From Mallotus nudiflorus (lineage: Eukaryota > Streptophyta > Magnoliopsida > Malpighiales > Euphorbiaceae): DNA of 64,000 bases. The notes beneath the pieces were generated by a model. The model ran no database searches. It was not told where the DNA came from and saw only the letters and a list, made by a program, of their open reading frames with translations. The translations under genes were made by a program, and so were the position numbers. Below, piece by piece: positions 26,385 to 37,198 of this stretch; position 1 is the first letter of the stretch; every line of letters starts with the position of its first letter. Where the stretch lies: positions 1,567,501-1,631,500 of the forward strand of contig CANTUR010000145.1 in the NCBI GenBank assembly GCA_947683625.1. Reading direction: 5' to 3'.

Positions 26385-26389
26385 CAAAT

Positions 26390-27225
26390 TCCCCTCTTCG
26401 GTGACTATAGAGGGAATAACAAACTTTATCACATTAATATTCAAAGCCATAGAAGCATCAGACTTAAAAAGGTTTTGATAAAAATCAATAACATGGTGCT
26501 CAATAGTAGGCTTGTGCTCAATAATGCTACCATCAATTTTAAGTTGATGAATACCTTAGTTGGGCTTTCTCCTTACAAAATGCTAATGGAAAAAAGGTCA
26601 AATTACGATCTCCAGCTGCCAACCATTTAATACGACTTCGTTCTTTAAAGAAAATCACTTATTGCTTAAGACAACTATCCAGGTATGCATGGGCATTTAA
26701 TTCACGTTTATGAAGGTCCTCAGAAAATCCCTGAATGGCAATCTCAGTTTGAATGTATTGCAAAACAGGGCTAGCTCTTTGAATATTTGTATCAAGATGA
26801 CCAAAACTTTATGATTCCAATTTCTAAGGTCCTGCCGTAATCTTTTAAGCTTCTCATTAAGAATCTGATGGTTACCAATAGGAGTAGACCAAGAGTGAGT
26901 GATCATATCACAAAGAGTAGGATGTGTAATCCACATAGCCTGAAATCGGAACCTAGAAGCCACTCTATCTCCTAGAAAAAACCGAAGGAGAAGAAGAGAG
27001 TGATCAAAATGATGCCTCGGTAAAACTGTGCAAGATATTTCATTCCGGCAATTAAAGAATTGAAGATTGCCTAAAGCTCTGTCTAACTGGCTTTCAACCC
27101 GATGAACACCAGTTCGGCCATCGCACAAAGTAAAAAATACACCACGAGAGGTAATATCAGACAAAAGACAGTCATCAAGGAATGAGCAGAAATCAAGCAA
27201 TGGTGAGGCATAATGCATCATTTAA
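26390..27225 (-). pseudogene. LINE (L1-type) endonuclease and RT N-terminal part
   Basis: Continues the minus LINE beyond the solo LTR. The segment 27221-26697 is open and contains endonuclease-terminal features: FTLCDGRTGVHRVESQLDRA and the FDHSLLLLRF segment, where active relatives have SDHSPL. It then runs into the linker toward RT (26690-26390; HVIDFYQNLF, NINVIKFVIPS). The 5' end near 27225 abuts an A-rich tract (27223-27239). Upstream endonuclease motifs and ORF1 are missing, so the LINE is 5' truncated, which is typical of LINE insertion. Confidence 0.8.
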
Positions 27226-27866
27226 AAAAAAAAAAAAAATTTTAAGGTATAATAAACTAAAGGTGCAAAAAAAAAATTTTTAAAAACAAAAATAAAAATG
27301 CATAATAAATTAAAATAAAAATTTAAAAATGTTAAAGAATATCAAAATAATTTTATCCGTGAAATTATTGATGGTACTGAATCAATTATATATATAATGC
27401 TAATGAATGAAGACTATTATATAATTCAAGAAATTGCTCGCTTATGACTTGGACCATAATGGAAGTTGGATCCAGCTGAGAGACTTCATTTGCCAGTTTT
27501 GTTGAACACCATTATAAAGCTTGAAGGTTTCATCGATTCATTTATAAATGAAGGAATGATCTCAGCAACTAATTCTATAACATCAACCATATGCCATTTA
27601 TTGGACATTCATAAAACCAGAGACAAAAATTGAGCATACATCGTACCTATATCTAGAGAATGCTGCTGATTGATATTTGACATGTATCATGACACCTTTT
27701 TCACCACCAACATCTTGTAGTTAAACCCTTTTCTTCAAAAACATCAGTTCCTCATCGGTATTCAGATCATCTAACCTTTTTATTAAAAATAAAATAAAAT
27801 AAAACCATCATCTCGTAATAGAAAATGATCTATTTAGTGCTAGCAGCAGCTGCCTACTACAGATTG
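27226..27866. other. AT-rich spacer between LINE and UGT copy 2
   Basis: Contains an A-tract at 27226-27239 and AAATA repeats near 27785-27800. I recognise no gene. A minus-strand segment at 27430-27620 is less AT-rich but matches no family I know. Confidence 0.5.
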
Positions 27867-29186
27867 TCAATGAATAGTGAGATTGAATTGAATGAAGATC
27901 CTCCTTCCTTCCCAGCCTTCCTTGCCATTGCTTTCCATCAAACGGTTCAAAGCTCTTTCCACCTCCTCTGCTGTCGCAACATCACGGTTTGGCCTGTAAT
28001 CCATTTTCAGCTCCACTGCCAGCCCCAGCTCCTTCACCATCTTGAATGCATTAAAGTGTTGATCAGTATATAAAGGCAAGGTAACTATAGGCACTCCATA
28101 CCACAAACTCTCTAAGATTGAGTTCCATCCACAATGAGATGCGAACCCTCCTAGAGCCTGGTGGGCGAGCACCTCCACCTGCGGTGCCCAACCACACATT
28201 ATGCCTCTCCTTCCAATCCGTTCCAAAAATCCCTCTGGCAACATCTCCTCTGGATTCTTGAATTCTGTCTCTTTAATTCTTACTGGTGCAAGACGCAAGG
28301 ACCACAAGAATTTGTGCCCACTTCTCTCCAGGCCAAGAGCCATTTCTTTCACTTGTGACGCAGTCAAGGAAGTAGCACTTCCAAAACACAGGAATACCAC
28401 AGAAGATTCAGACTGCTCATCGAGCCATTTCATTATCTTGTCCCACCGAGCATGGTCTATATCTGGATGAGGCTGACTTTTCAAATTCAGAACGGGTCCG
28501 ACAGAGTAAACCTTCGGGTTGTTCGCCCTTTCAGTATTCAACGAGTCAAGTGCGTAAGATTCAAGCTCAGTAACTGTATTGACTAATATACCTTTGGCAT
28601 GCTTGAACCTCCGAGAAAGCTTAACATAGGCAGCATAACCAAAATCCTCGTCAAAAACAGCTTCAGGCAAGACCCTTGTTGGAACAGGATTCACTAAGCC
28701 TTGAACTGGGACGTCCGTATCTGATAAGCTAAACTCAGTCCTAAGCTGGTCATGGCGAGAGAGGAGATGAAGCAGGAAACTCAAGAAGCTAGCATTACAT
28801 GTGAAGAATATATAAGATGGGAGACCAAGTTCATCTCCAACATCAATCATAGAAGCACAAAATAAGTCAAGAACTAACCCAGCAACAGGAACTGAATCTG
28901 AGCTAGAGCGGGACAACATACTATCTGAAACGACCCTTTTGACATGGGGTTTGTAGCTTTCGAAAACTGCACAGAAATAGCTTTCAGGAGATTTTGCTAA
29001 AAGATCTAGGGAAGGAGGTTCCAGTTGAGGCAGGTCAATGAGGTGTATGTTGGGCTGGGAAGCAGTGAGTGATTTAGCGTATGGATCAAGAACGGAAGTG
29101 ATGGATAGCTTTATTACTAGGATGGTGATAAAAAGTTGGTCATGCTGGTGGATTAATGACTTAACAAATTCAATGGCTGAAACCCA

Positions 29187-29606
29187 GTTAAATTTTGAAT
29201 GAGTTTGCACAATGTACAATATATACAATTATTATTATTATTATTATTTAATTTTTATTTTTAGAATTTGATTTCCTATATTGTTAGGAATTTGATTTTC
29301 TACCATAGTTAGAATTATTTTTATTTTATTTACTAATTAAAATTAGGGTTAAGGTTGGTAAATTTGTGCCACCCTATAAATATATAAGTTTCAAGGCTAT
29401 GTGAGACAGTTTTTATTGAATTGATTAATCAGAATTATTATTTCCCCAAATTTAGTATTCTTGTGAATCAATAAATTCTTGGATGCCTATTTCCTGACAT
29501 TTGTGTGTAAATCAACAAGTTATAAAAGATTACTAGATGGTCAATCATGTGTGATTTAACGGCTTGCAACGTTTATTCCTTTTAATCTAGGCTTCCACTA
29601 TGTTAG
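29187..29606 (+). repeat. 5' LTR of the small element
   Basis: Shares the order (ATT)n tract, GAATTTGAT, TTCTACC, TAAAATTAGG, ATAAATATATAAG, TCTTGTGAATCAATAAATT, GGATGCCTATTTCCT and TCCTTTTAATCTAG with 30337-30762. A TATA-like CTATAAATATATAAG lies at 29374. Confidence 0.8.
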
Positions 29607-29607
29607 T

Positions 29608-29619
29608 TGGTATCAGAGC
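29608..29619 (+). other. Primer-binding site (initiator Met tRNA)
   Basis: TGGTATCAGAGC, the complement of the 3' end of plant initiator tRNA-Met, one to three bases after the 5' LTR. Marks plus orientation. Confidence 0.85.
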
Positions 29620-29759
29620 AGCGTTCGCTCCTAAGGTTATAAAAAAAATGGCATGCAAGAGACAACAACGTGTGGAAGAAGTTTATGAGCGTGAGAGCGA
29701 TTAGTGGATTGAGCAGCGATTTGAGCTAGTTGAATAGATAATGGAGCAATTTTAAGCAA

Positions 29760-30359
29760 GTGATGGAACAAATGACTAAAAGGATGACTACTCTATTGGC
29801 CAATCGGAATATAAACAATCCAGCCCCACAAAACAACAATAATTTTATGGGTAATTCTGATGGAGAGGTTAGTGACATAGAGGAAGAAGAAGAGTATTAT
29901 GAAGATACTTTATTTTATGATAGTGATAATGGTGAGGATGGAGATGCAATTATTAGAGATGAGCCAATATTTGATAAAGAGGATGAGGGTGACGAAGAAT
30001 TTAATGAATTGTTAGAAGGTGGTGGTACAACAATTGACTTAGTTGAAAGGTATCAGACTTCTAAGGATTTAGGGATTGAGATGGAGGATCATCCTATACA
30101 TGAATATAATATGCCAAAATTAGTCGAGTGTGTTGAATATATTAATTTTATTGGTATCGACGAAATTCTTTACTCTTGCATTCCTTTAATTTCTATTTTG
30201 AAGGAAACACAAGTTGATGGTGATTGTGGATCTATGATGTTCTATACATTTGTGAGCAAATTTGTTTTACAATATTTGGCCGAAATTCGAAAACGAATTT
30301 TCTCTACCCTAAAGGGAATGATGCGAAATAACAAACCTTTAAATGAGTTTGTAGAATAA
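29760..30359 (+). CDS. Gag-like acidic ORF of the small LTR element
   Basis: An open frame of 199 codons from Met 29760 to a stop near the start of the 3' LTR. The upstream part, from the ATG at 29648 on, reads VEEVYERESE, and stops in it suggest a longer ancestral gag. Residues 1-30 are Asn/Gln-rich; residues 32-80 are strongly acidic (EEEEEYYEDTLFYDSDNGED). The rest shows no zinc knuckle. Chromovirus-like Gag N-termini have similar acidic linkers, so I infer a shortened gag fused to unrelated or pol-derived sequence. No enzymatic motif is visible. Whether it is translated is unknown. Confidence 0.5.
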   Translation: MMEQMTKRMTTLLANRNINNPAPQNNNNFMGNSDGEVSDIEEEEEYYEDTLFYDSDNGEDGDAIIRDEPIFDKEDEGDEEFNELLEGGGTTIDLVERYQTSKDLGIEMEDHPIHEYNMPKLVECVEYINFIGIDEILYSCIPLISILKETQVDGDCGSMMFYTFVSKFVLQYLAEIRKRIFSTLKGMMRNNKPLNEFVE

Positions 30360-30374
30360 TGGACGACATATATA

Positions 30375-30408
<34 letters not shown>

Positions 30409-30762
30409 TGATTTTTATATTTAGAATTTGACTTTTCTATGTTGTTAGAGATTTAATTTTCTACCTTAGTTAGAATTGTCTTTATTTTATTTTCTAATTA
30501 AAATTAGGATTAGAGTTGGTAGATTTGTGATATCTTATAAATATATAAGCCTTAGGGCTACGTGAGATATTTTTTTTAATTGATTAATTAAAATTATTAT
30601 TTCCTCAAATTCAATATTCTTGTGAATCAATGAATTGTTGGATGCCTATTTCCTAGCATTTGTGCGTAAATCAACAGGTTGTAGAAGGATGCTAGACGGT
30701 CAATTGTGCATGATTTAATGGCTTGCAATATTTATTCCTTTTAATCTAGACTTCCATTACAT
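30337..30762 (+). repeat. 3' LTR of the small element
   Basis: Counterpart of 29187-29606. Its (TTA)n tract at 30375-30410 is longer than that in the 5' LTR (29228-29248). The gag-like ORF ends about where the LTR starts. Confidence 0.8.
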
Positions 30763-30870
30763 TACCAAGTGACCAACTCCAGGAGCTAGAACAAATATTA
30801 GCTCAACCTTCTTCTTCATTGCTTCTTTTATGGTCTTCTTCTTGTTGTTGTTTATGTGAAAATGCAATCT

Positions 30871-30880
30871 CTTTATATAC
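30871..30880 (-). promoter_or_regulatory. TATA box of UGT copy 2
   Basis: Minus strand reads GTATATAAAG, 52 bases before the start Met at 30819. The leader between them is rich in CAACAACAAGAAG, like a plant 5' untranslated region. This is the best supported promoter of a host gene in the window. Confidence 0.75.
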
Positions 30881-30960
30881 ATAAGAACTTCATTTCTTTA
30901 CCAACTAAATCATTAATTATGTATTAACTCCTATTTCAAAAAGTCAGTAAATGAATCAAG

Positions 30961-30998
30961 GAAGCAACTCCTTATCAATTAATTAGTGTATTTATTTC

Positions 30999-31040
<42 letters not shown>

Positions 31041-31140
31041 TGAAAAAACCTTAGTTATTTTCATAAAGACACATCTGATGACACTCCATACCCATTTTGG
31101 TAATTTCTTGTTACAACAGGAAGTAGCATTATTGATCACT
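30961..31140. other. AT-rich spacer with a TA run
   Basis: A (TA)n run of about 17 units lies at 31003-31036. No gene seen. Confidence 0.5.
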
Positions 31141-32530
31141 ACACGATTGATCAACGACAATAAATAAATCTCAATTATAGAGACGTGAATTCTCAATTCA
31201 GAGAAAAGTATAGCAAATTAAGTTTTTATTGAAATTAAATAAAAAAATAAAAGTCAAAATAAATTCAAAAATATCTATTTATACCCAAGATATGATATGG
31301 GTATAATAAAACCAAGCAAAGATCCCAAATAATTATAAAATAAAAATTCAAAAGGAAAAATGATATGTTCTTCCATGAACTTTAAGCTAATTATCAATTG
31401 AACTATATTTTAAAAATTATTTCAATTTACTCCATTAACTAATAGACATTGTGTTAATTCTGTTAAATTTTATTTGAAAAATCTAATTGCATTTTAAAAT
31501 TACCTTTAGATCCCTATAAAATAAATTTGATAGATTTTTAATTTTTTAATTTATATGAAAAATAAAATTTAAAAAATATTCTTAAGTTTTAATCTTACCA
31601 ATTTTGAAATAAATTTAAAAATTAATTTTTAAATTTACATAAAATTTATTTGTTTTGTATGTATCAATGAAGATTAATAAGAAAAAAAATAAAAAAAAGT
31701 TATAATTTGTAGATCAATTTATTATATGGACTAATAGAAATAAATATAAATAGACAGTAAGTACTTTTAACTATCACTATAAATAATAATAATTTTTAGT
31801 TATGTCATTTTTTAGTCAATCAATTTTTTTTATATTCTTGAGAGTATTTTTAGTATCTTAAAAGCCTCTTTTTTTAATTTCAGAATTTTTTGTTTGAACC
31901 CTATTAGAATTTTTTTTTTTTGAATAATATGGTTGCAAGTTGAGAAGTAAATATTAAAGTTGTTAAAATTTAAGGTTTTTTTAGTGAAAAGGTTAAAAAT
32001 TTATGAAAATATTTTAAAAATAATTTTTAAATTTATGTCGAGAGTGAGAAAATTAGAATTTAAAATCATTATTATATTTTATTTTTTATAAGAAGAAAAG
32101 GATAAAAATTTAATAAATGTCAAATTTATTTTATAGAAATCTAAAAGTAATTTTTGAAAATACATTTAGGTCCTTCAAATAAAATTGGATAGAATTAATA
32201 CAATTCATAATGTTGAATGAGAAAATTGAAATGACTTTCAAAGTAGTATTCAATTGATAATTGATTCAAAGTTTAAGATAGAACTAATGGTTTTCCCAAT
32301 CTAAAATTAATAAGGTTTGCCAATTATCTTGCAAAGTCATATCAAGATGGAGCACGACCATGTGCATCTGTTGCTCTGAAATCACCCTCAACATGGACCT
32401 TTTAACATGGTCGTGTCATTAATCTACATGATCGAGCTCATCTTTTTGATTTGAGTCTAATTTTTATTAAACACACTCACAGTTGTGTCACATGCATGCA
32501 CGATCGTGCACTTTATTAGACCTCACAAAT
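31140..32530 (-). repeat. Probable 3' LTR and tail of a gypsy element, split by a foldback element
   Basis: Lies downstream, on minus, of the gypsy integrase tail at 32540-32755. A TATA-like GGGTATAAATAGATA is on minus near 31270-31285. The segment holds GC-richer tail motifs at 32360-32510 with ACATGGTCGTGTC and CACGATCGTGC, typical of 3' untranslated parts of such elements. The foldback element 31354-32297 is inside it. LTR limits are inference. Confidence 0.45.
31354..32297. mobile_element. MULE-like foldback element (MITE), 944 bp
   Basis: Long terminal inverted repeats: the left begins GGAAAAATGATATGTTC and contains ATTATCAATTGAACT, TTATTTCAATTTACTC and TTAATTCTGTTAAATTTTAT. The reverse complement of the right end begins GGAAAACCATTAGTTC and has the same order. 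The inverted parts are at least 150 bp long. Flanking AATTCAAAA (31345-31353) and AATCTAAAA (32298-32306) match at seven of nine bases; nine is the Mutator-like length. No transposase inside, so it moved with enzymes from elsewhere. Confidence 0.8.
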
Positions 32531-32539
32531 AATGATCTC

Positions 32540-32755
32540 TATCATTCACCTCCAATTGTAAAAAAACTCATTCTTGAGTTACTCTTTAAATATCCAAGGC
32601 TCATAGGTGGCATAAACAAGGTTAAATTAACAACATTAAAGCTTTTTGAAATTTCCATATAGATAGGTAAATCCATGACATAAGCATTATCATTAATCTA
32701 TCTAATGATCTTGTACGACCTATATTTCCTTGGTTAAATTTTGTTGTGAGCTCCT
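32540..32755 (-). pseudogene. Gypsy pol: integrase C-terminal tail
   Basis: Read on minus this gives SYKIIR, INDNAYVMDLPIYMEISKSFNVVNL and SLGYLKSNSR, matching the tail of gypsy Pol that usually reads KINDNAYVVDLP and ISKTFNVADL. Its upstream part is at 37406-37560, beyond a copia insertion that splits the frame. So the copia arrived later. Confidence 0.8.
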
Positions 32756-32939
32756 TGTTAGGCTATCATATTTGAATCAATTCTAGTATATCATCTTGTT
32801 AGTATAATATTATATTCTTGTTAGTCATTAGAATTTTGTTATACATGTATATCTCTTTCATACACTCTTCTGTTTGTACACAATATATATCTCATGTAAA
32901 ACTTAATGATAATATATAGAAATATATACAGAGTTCACA
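32756..32939 (+). repeat. 5' LTR of the copia element
   Basis: 184 bp, same length as 37217-37400, sharing ATCATATTT, ATCTCTTTCATACACTC-like and TCTCATRTAA segments. Confidence 0.9.
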
Positions 32940-32952
32940 TGGTATTATAGCT
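32940..32952 (+). other. Primer-binding site of the copia element
   Basis: TGGTATTATAGCT directly after the LTR, a decayed form of the initiator tRNA-Met complement TGGTATCAGAGC (C to T and G to A changes). Confidence 0.75.
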
Positions 32953-32989
32953 TTAGCCTGAATTTTTTTCAGCCTGATTTCTTTTTTAA

Positions 32990-33990
32990 TGGCCAACACT
33001 ATCAATTAGGTTACTCTACCCACCATTGCTCCTCCTACAACCACCACTCATTACATTTTTTCTATTAAACTCACTCTAAATAATTTTCTTATCTAAAAAA
33101 CTCAACTTTTAGTTGTATTAAACTTTCATAACATGACTGGTCTCATTAATGGCTCCTCAATAGCTCTGGCAACCACCATTCCTTCTACTACTAATCCCAC
33201 TCAAACAATTCCTATTCTTGTCTTCACCATCTAGTTCCAACAAGATCAATTATTGCTTTCTTAGTTGCTATCCTATTTAACTGAAGAAGTCTACCCTTAT
33301 GTTATTGGCCTTACCTCAACTTTCTCGATTTGGCAAGCCCTTAGCCATGCTTTTGGCTCAATATCTCAAAATGGCCAATTGCAACTTCATATCAAACTCT
33401 AAGAACTTAAGAAACACATATATGTTTCCACCTATCTTTATAAAGCTAAGAGTTTGGCAGATAAATTGGCTTCAGCTAGGCATGCTTTATCTATAGTAGA
33501 ATTTAACGCCATAATCTACCGTAACATTGGCAGTGAGTTCCATCCTTTAATTTTGGCTTTGAACTTGTGTCATGATGCAATCTTTTTTTAAGAGATCCAT
33601 CGCTGTTTATTGGCTCGTGAGATCCTTCTTCATAGTTTCAATGAGCTCCCACTAGCCCATGTTGCATATCGCTCCAATCAGCTTGTGTTTAGTCGTCAGT
33701 CATCCTTGTCAAATTTTTCCAATGGTTATTCAGCATCACCTCAGCCTTGTTTCTCTCCTACTTCTTGTAGACCTTCATTATCACAACTGATTACTTGTCA
33801 AATCTATAGCTTCCATAATTATACAGTTGATAAATGTTGTTATAGTGGCATTCCAACAATTCAATTCCTCAAGCTCATGTTACTTAGCATGATGACATTT
33901 CAACCAATTCTCGATGTGCACCACTTGTGCCTTTACCATCTTCGATGTCTTCTTCTACATCTCAAGCCTCACTGAACTATATTAGTTAGA
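32990..33990 (+). pseudogene. Copia gag
   Basis: Starts near MANTIN at 32990. Fragments: FQQDQLLLS, SIWQALSHAFG, LQLHIKLXELKK, YLYKAKSLADKLASA and EFHPLILALN, which follow the UBN2-type gag seen in copia elements. An LLHSFNELPLAHVAYR segment follows. No intact zinc knuckle remains. Stops at several places where Gln or Trp is expected. Confidence 0.75.
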
Positions 33991-34259
33991 CTCCAAATAT
34001 ATATTGTAGCCATAATATGACCTCAAATCCATAAGCACTCTATGACATTCAACCTTACTAAGGCATGCATTAAATTTGGGTAGGCAATGGTCAAGGTTTG
34101 CCTATTATTTCAAAAGGCACTACATTATATCCATCTCTTTGTTCATCCTTTTTAACTCTCAAGAATGTCTTTCATGTTCTTGCTTTTACTAAATCATTAT
34201 TATATATTCATAAGTTTATAATTAATAATTCTTGCTTTTTTTAATTTTGGCCTGATTAT

Positions 34260-35060
34260 TTTATTATTAAGGACTAGAAGACCAAGGAAATCATGTTACG
34301 TGAAGATGCATTATACTGTCTCCTTTCATCCATTAAATCTGCTTTTTCAAGTGAATTAATTTCTTTTACTAATTGGCATGCCTACTTAAGCCATCTTCAA
34401 ATGTCTATTGCTTTATTAATAATTGCCAATAATAAATTACCTTATTTTAGTTCTTTTTCTAAGTCCATTTTTCATGGTTATAAGTTAGGAAAAATGGCTA
34501 AAATGCCTTTACCTTCCATTGAGCATACTAATTAGAGACCTTTTTAGATTGTTCACTCAGATGTTTGTGGTCTTGCACCCATTTTATCAATTTTAGGCTT
34601 CAAAGATTTTGTTCCTTTTGTTAATGATTTTACACATTTTACATGGATTTATTTCCTTAAAAATAAGTCACATCTACTCCATGTTTAAAGAATTTGAATC
34701 CTTAGTTTATCATCAATTTAATTCACATTTAAAAGCATTTCATTCAGATTGGAGTGGTGAGTATTAAAAGCTTAACTCATACTTTAAGCAAATAGGCATA
34801 GTATATCAAATTGCATACCCTTACACATATGAGCAAAATGGCATTTTTGCATATAAAATTTGACACATTATTAATAATGGTCTTACATTATTAGCACATG
34901 CTCATACTCCTTTTCAATTTTGGCCTTCTGCCTTTCAACTAAGTGTTCAATTGATCAATTACATTCCAAGTAATGTTGTTAATAATTCTAGTCCATTTAA
35001 ATTGTTATACAACAAATCTAAAAAATGTCAAGAGCTTAGAGTTATTGGTTGTGCAGCTTA
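34260..35060 (+). pseudogene. Copia integrase
   Basis: The gag-pre-integrase segment reads NWHAYLSHLQMS (His of the zinc-binding part) and YKLGKMAKMPLP. The core reads IVHSDVCGLAPIL with the first catalytic Asp, NDFTHFTWIYFLKNKS, FHSDWSGE with the second Asp near 34750, and the region near 34840 is GIFA, where the catalytic Glu should follow. Stops interrupt it. Confidence 0.75.
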
Positions 35061-35689
35061 TCTATGGTTAAGACCTTATAACCAAAATAAATTTTGTTTT
35101 AAAACTCATTAATATGTTTATCTTACTAACTATGTTTTGATATTACTAAGGACAAAATCTATGTTGCTAGACATATATCTTTTAATAAGAGTTTGTTTTC
35201 TTTTAAATGACTTACTAACTATTCCACTTCCCCACCACCAAATCCATCTTAACTGTGGCTTACTGTAACCATTCTATACTCACTCAGCTCTCTAAAGATA
35301 TGAAACATTCCTACGTCTTTTTCCTTTTTTACTTCTCACTCCCACACTTCTACACACATACTAACACCTAATTTTACTCCACCATAAATATATAATATAT
35401 CTCTTACTCAATCCCAACCACTTTCTATTGTTCCATTTCACTCTTTTAATTTCCTTCCCTCTTCTAATCCTTCCAAATCTATCTCCTCTTACTAATCTGA
35501 TGCTCATACTTCTCCTACATTCAACTTAGTTATTGATCTTAGCCATTATGCTACCCCACCTGTCCAACTCGCTCACACACATCTAATGAATTTATATCCA
35601 TCCACCCTTTAGAAATGTTAAGCTCACATAATTGTAAATACTACCTCCAAACCCGATTATCTTAAAATTGAACCTCGTACTTATTCTCA

Positions 35690-36600
35690 AGCCAACAAAT
35701 ATGAAAAGTGGAATGATGTAATGTCTGATGAAATTAATGCTCTCCTTACTAATTCTACTTGGACATTGCTACCAAGACATTATAATGTTAATGTTGTAGG
35801 TTATAAGTAGATATATAGGATCACAAGGCGCTTGGATGGCAGTATTAAGTGATATAAAGCTCATCTTGTAGCTTAGGGATTTACTAAAAAACTGGGTTTA
35901 GATTACAAAGACACATTCAGTCCTGTCATTAAAGCTTTTACTATTCAAACAATTCTTATAATTGTAACTATGCATTATTAGCCTATTTGACAGCTTGACT
36001 TGTCTAACGGCTTTCTTCATAGGCATCTTTCTAAGACAATCTTCATGGCTCAACCTCCATGTTTCATTGATCCCTTTTATCCTGATCATCTTTATCAATT
36101 AAAAAGGTCATTATATGATTTGACGCAAGTCCCACAGGTATGGTTTTAACTGCTAAGTACATACTTGCTCTCTTTACATTTTACTACTTTAAAAAGTGAT
36201 CACTCTCTCTTTATTTATCGACAAGGAAAATATGTTGTTTATATTTTAGTTTATGTTGATGATATGGTTATTACTGGCTCCAATTTAATGCTTGTTCTTG
36301 CCATGATTAACAAGTTAAAGCATGAATTCCCCATTCGTGATCTTAGAGACTTACATTACTTCCTTGGTCTTGAAGTAAATCAATATTCTACTAGCACTAT
36401 TATTTCTCAACATAAATATATTTCTAATCTTCTTAATAGAGCTAGGATGTTGGACTCTAAACCTTACCACACACCACTTACTACTAAGCCTCCATTAATG
36501 AAACATTAAGGACAATTGATTCCTCAAGTAGAGGATTATAGAAAATTTATGGGTGCTCAGCAATATATTACCATTATAAGACCTGACATTGATTAATTAT
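35690..36600 (+). pseudogene. Copia reverse transcriptase
   Basis: SQANKYEKWNDVMSDEINAL, NSTWTLLPR, the LDGSIK and KAHLVA pieces, then YKDTFSPVIK. QLDLSNGFLH follows, where active relatives have a catalytic Asp in DVNNAFLHG, then MAQPPCFID, YQLKRSLYDL. The catalytic box is VYVDDMVITGSN at about 36250-36285, with FLGLEV and HKYISNLL after it. Several stops. The motif order is that of plant copia RT. Confidence 0.85.
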
Positions 36601-36619
36601 AGTGTTAAAAAACCATGAC

Positions 36620-37150
36620 AATTTATGCACTCTCCAGGTCTTGCTCATTGGACTATTTTAAAATGCTTACTTAGATATCTTCAAGGTACAGGGACTAAAG
36701 GGTTGTTCTTTCCTTACAATTGTTCTTTTAATCTTTCATGCTATACTAATAGTGGTTGGGGTGGTGATGTTTATGATTGCCACTCTACGAGTGGATATGG
36801 TTTTTTCTTAGCAAGTCTTTAATTTCTTGGATAGCCAAGAAATAACCTATTATGGTTATATCTTCAACAGAGAGTTAATATAAAGTTGTTGCTCATGCTA
36901 CTACTGAACTCATATGGATTCATTCTCTCCTAGGTGAACTTGGTTTCATGTGTTCTCAAGTGGTACTTCATCGTGAAAATATTGGTGCCATTTATCTTAC
37001 TTTAAATTTAGTATTCCATACTCGTAAATAGTATATTGAATTGGATTTTCACTTTGTGAAGGAACAAGTTACAAATGGCTTTCTTAAAGTTTGATTTCTT
37101 TCCTCTAATGAACAAGTTGATTATCTCTTTACCAAGCCTCTCTCCATTAC
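36620..37150 (+). pseudogene. Copia RNase H
   Basis: HWTILKCLLRYLQGT, SCYTNSGWGGD (DADWAGD in active relatives) and STSGYGFFL, then a broken stretch with ELIWIHSLLGELGF and HTRKXYIELDFHFVKEQV, the usual end of copia Pol. Stops between segments. Confidence 0.8.
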
Positions 37151-37198
37151 TCGTTTCCAAACTTTATATGGATGCCTTCCTTTTCGTGATGATATTAG

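Larger units (their letters stand above)
29187..30762 (+). mobile_element. Small LTR retrotransposon with gag-like ORF in the UGT
   Basis: Two LTRs of about 420 bp flank a 730-bp interior. It splits the UGT between GHLV and SAIEFV. Flanking AAACC (29181-29185) and TTACC (30762-30766) are only a partial target-duplication match, so exact ends are uncertain. It has a primer-binding site at 29608 and one gag-like ORF, but no protease, RT or integrase. It is therefore a non-autonomous TR-GAG or TRIM type element needing enzymes from elsewhere. The LTRs are visibly similar but differ at many sites, so the insertion is not recent. Confidence 0.85.
27867..30819 (-). pseudogene. UDP-glycosyltransferase (family 1, UGT71-like), copy 2, disrupted
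   Basis: Would transfer a sugar from UDP-glucose to a small acceptor in the cytosol. The first exon part runs from Met 30819 (MKKKVELIFVLAPGVGHLV) and carries the catalytic His. A small LTR element (29187-30762) then interrupts. The rest is a continuous open frame from about 29186 to 27867: SAIEFVKSL, the LDLFCASMIDV segment with the catalytic Asp, VNPVPTRVLP, WLDEQSESSVVFLCFGS, and the PSPG box from WAPQVEVLAHQ to LPLYTDQ with the HCGWN core and the terminal Asp-Gln that favours UDP-glucose. The C-terminus RRIFIQFNLTIH replaces the usual final 30 or so residues, so the protein is also truncated. Plant UGT71 genes usually lack introns. I infer loss of function, though splicing out the insertion is not excluded. 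Confidence 0.9.

Noticed and set aside
27825..28470. Plus-strand frames over the UGT
   Set aside because: Shadows of the UGT on minus, which has clear PSPG and catalytic motifs.
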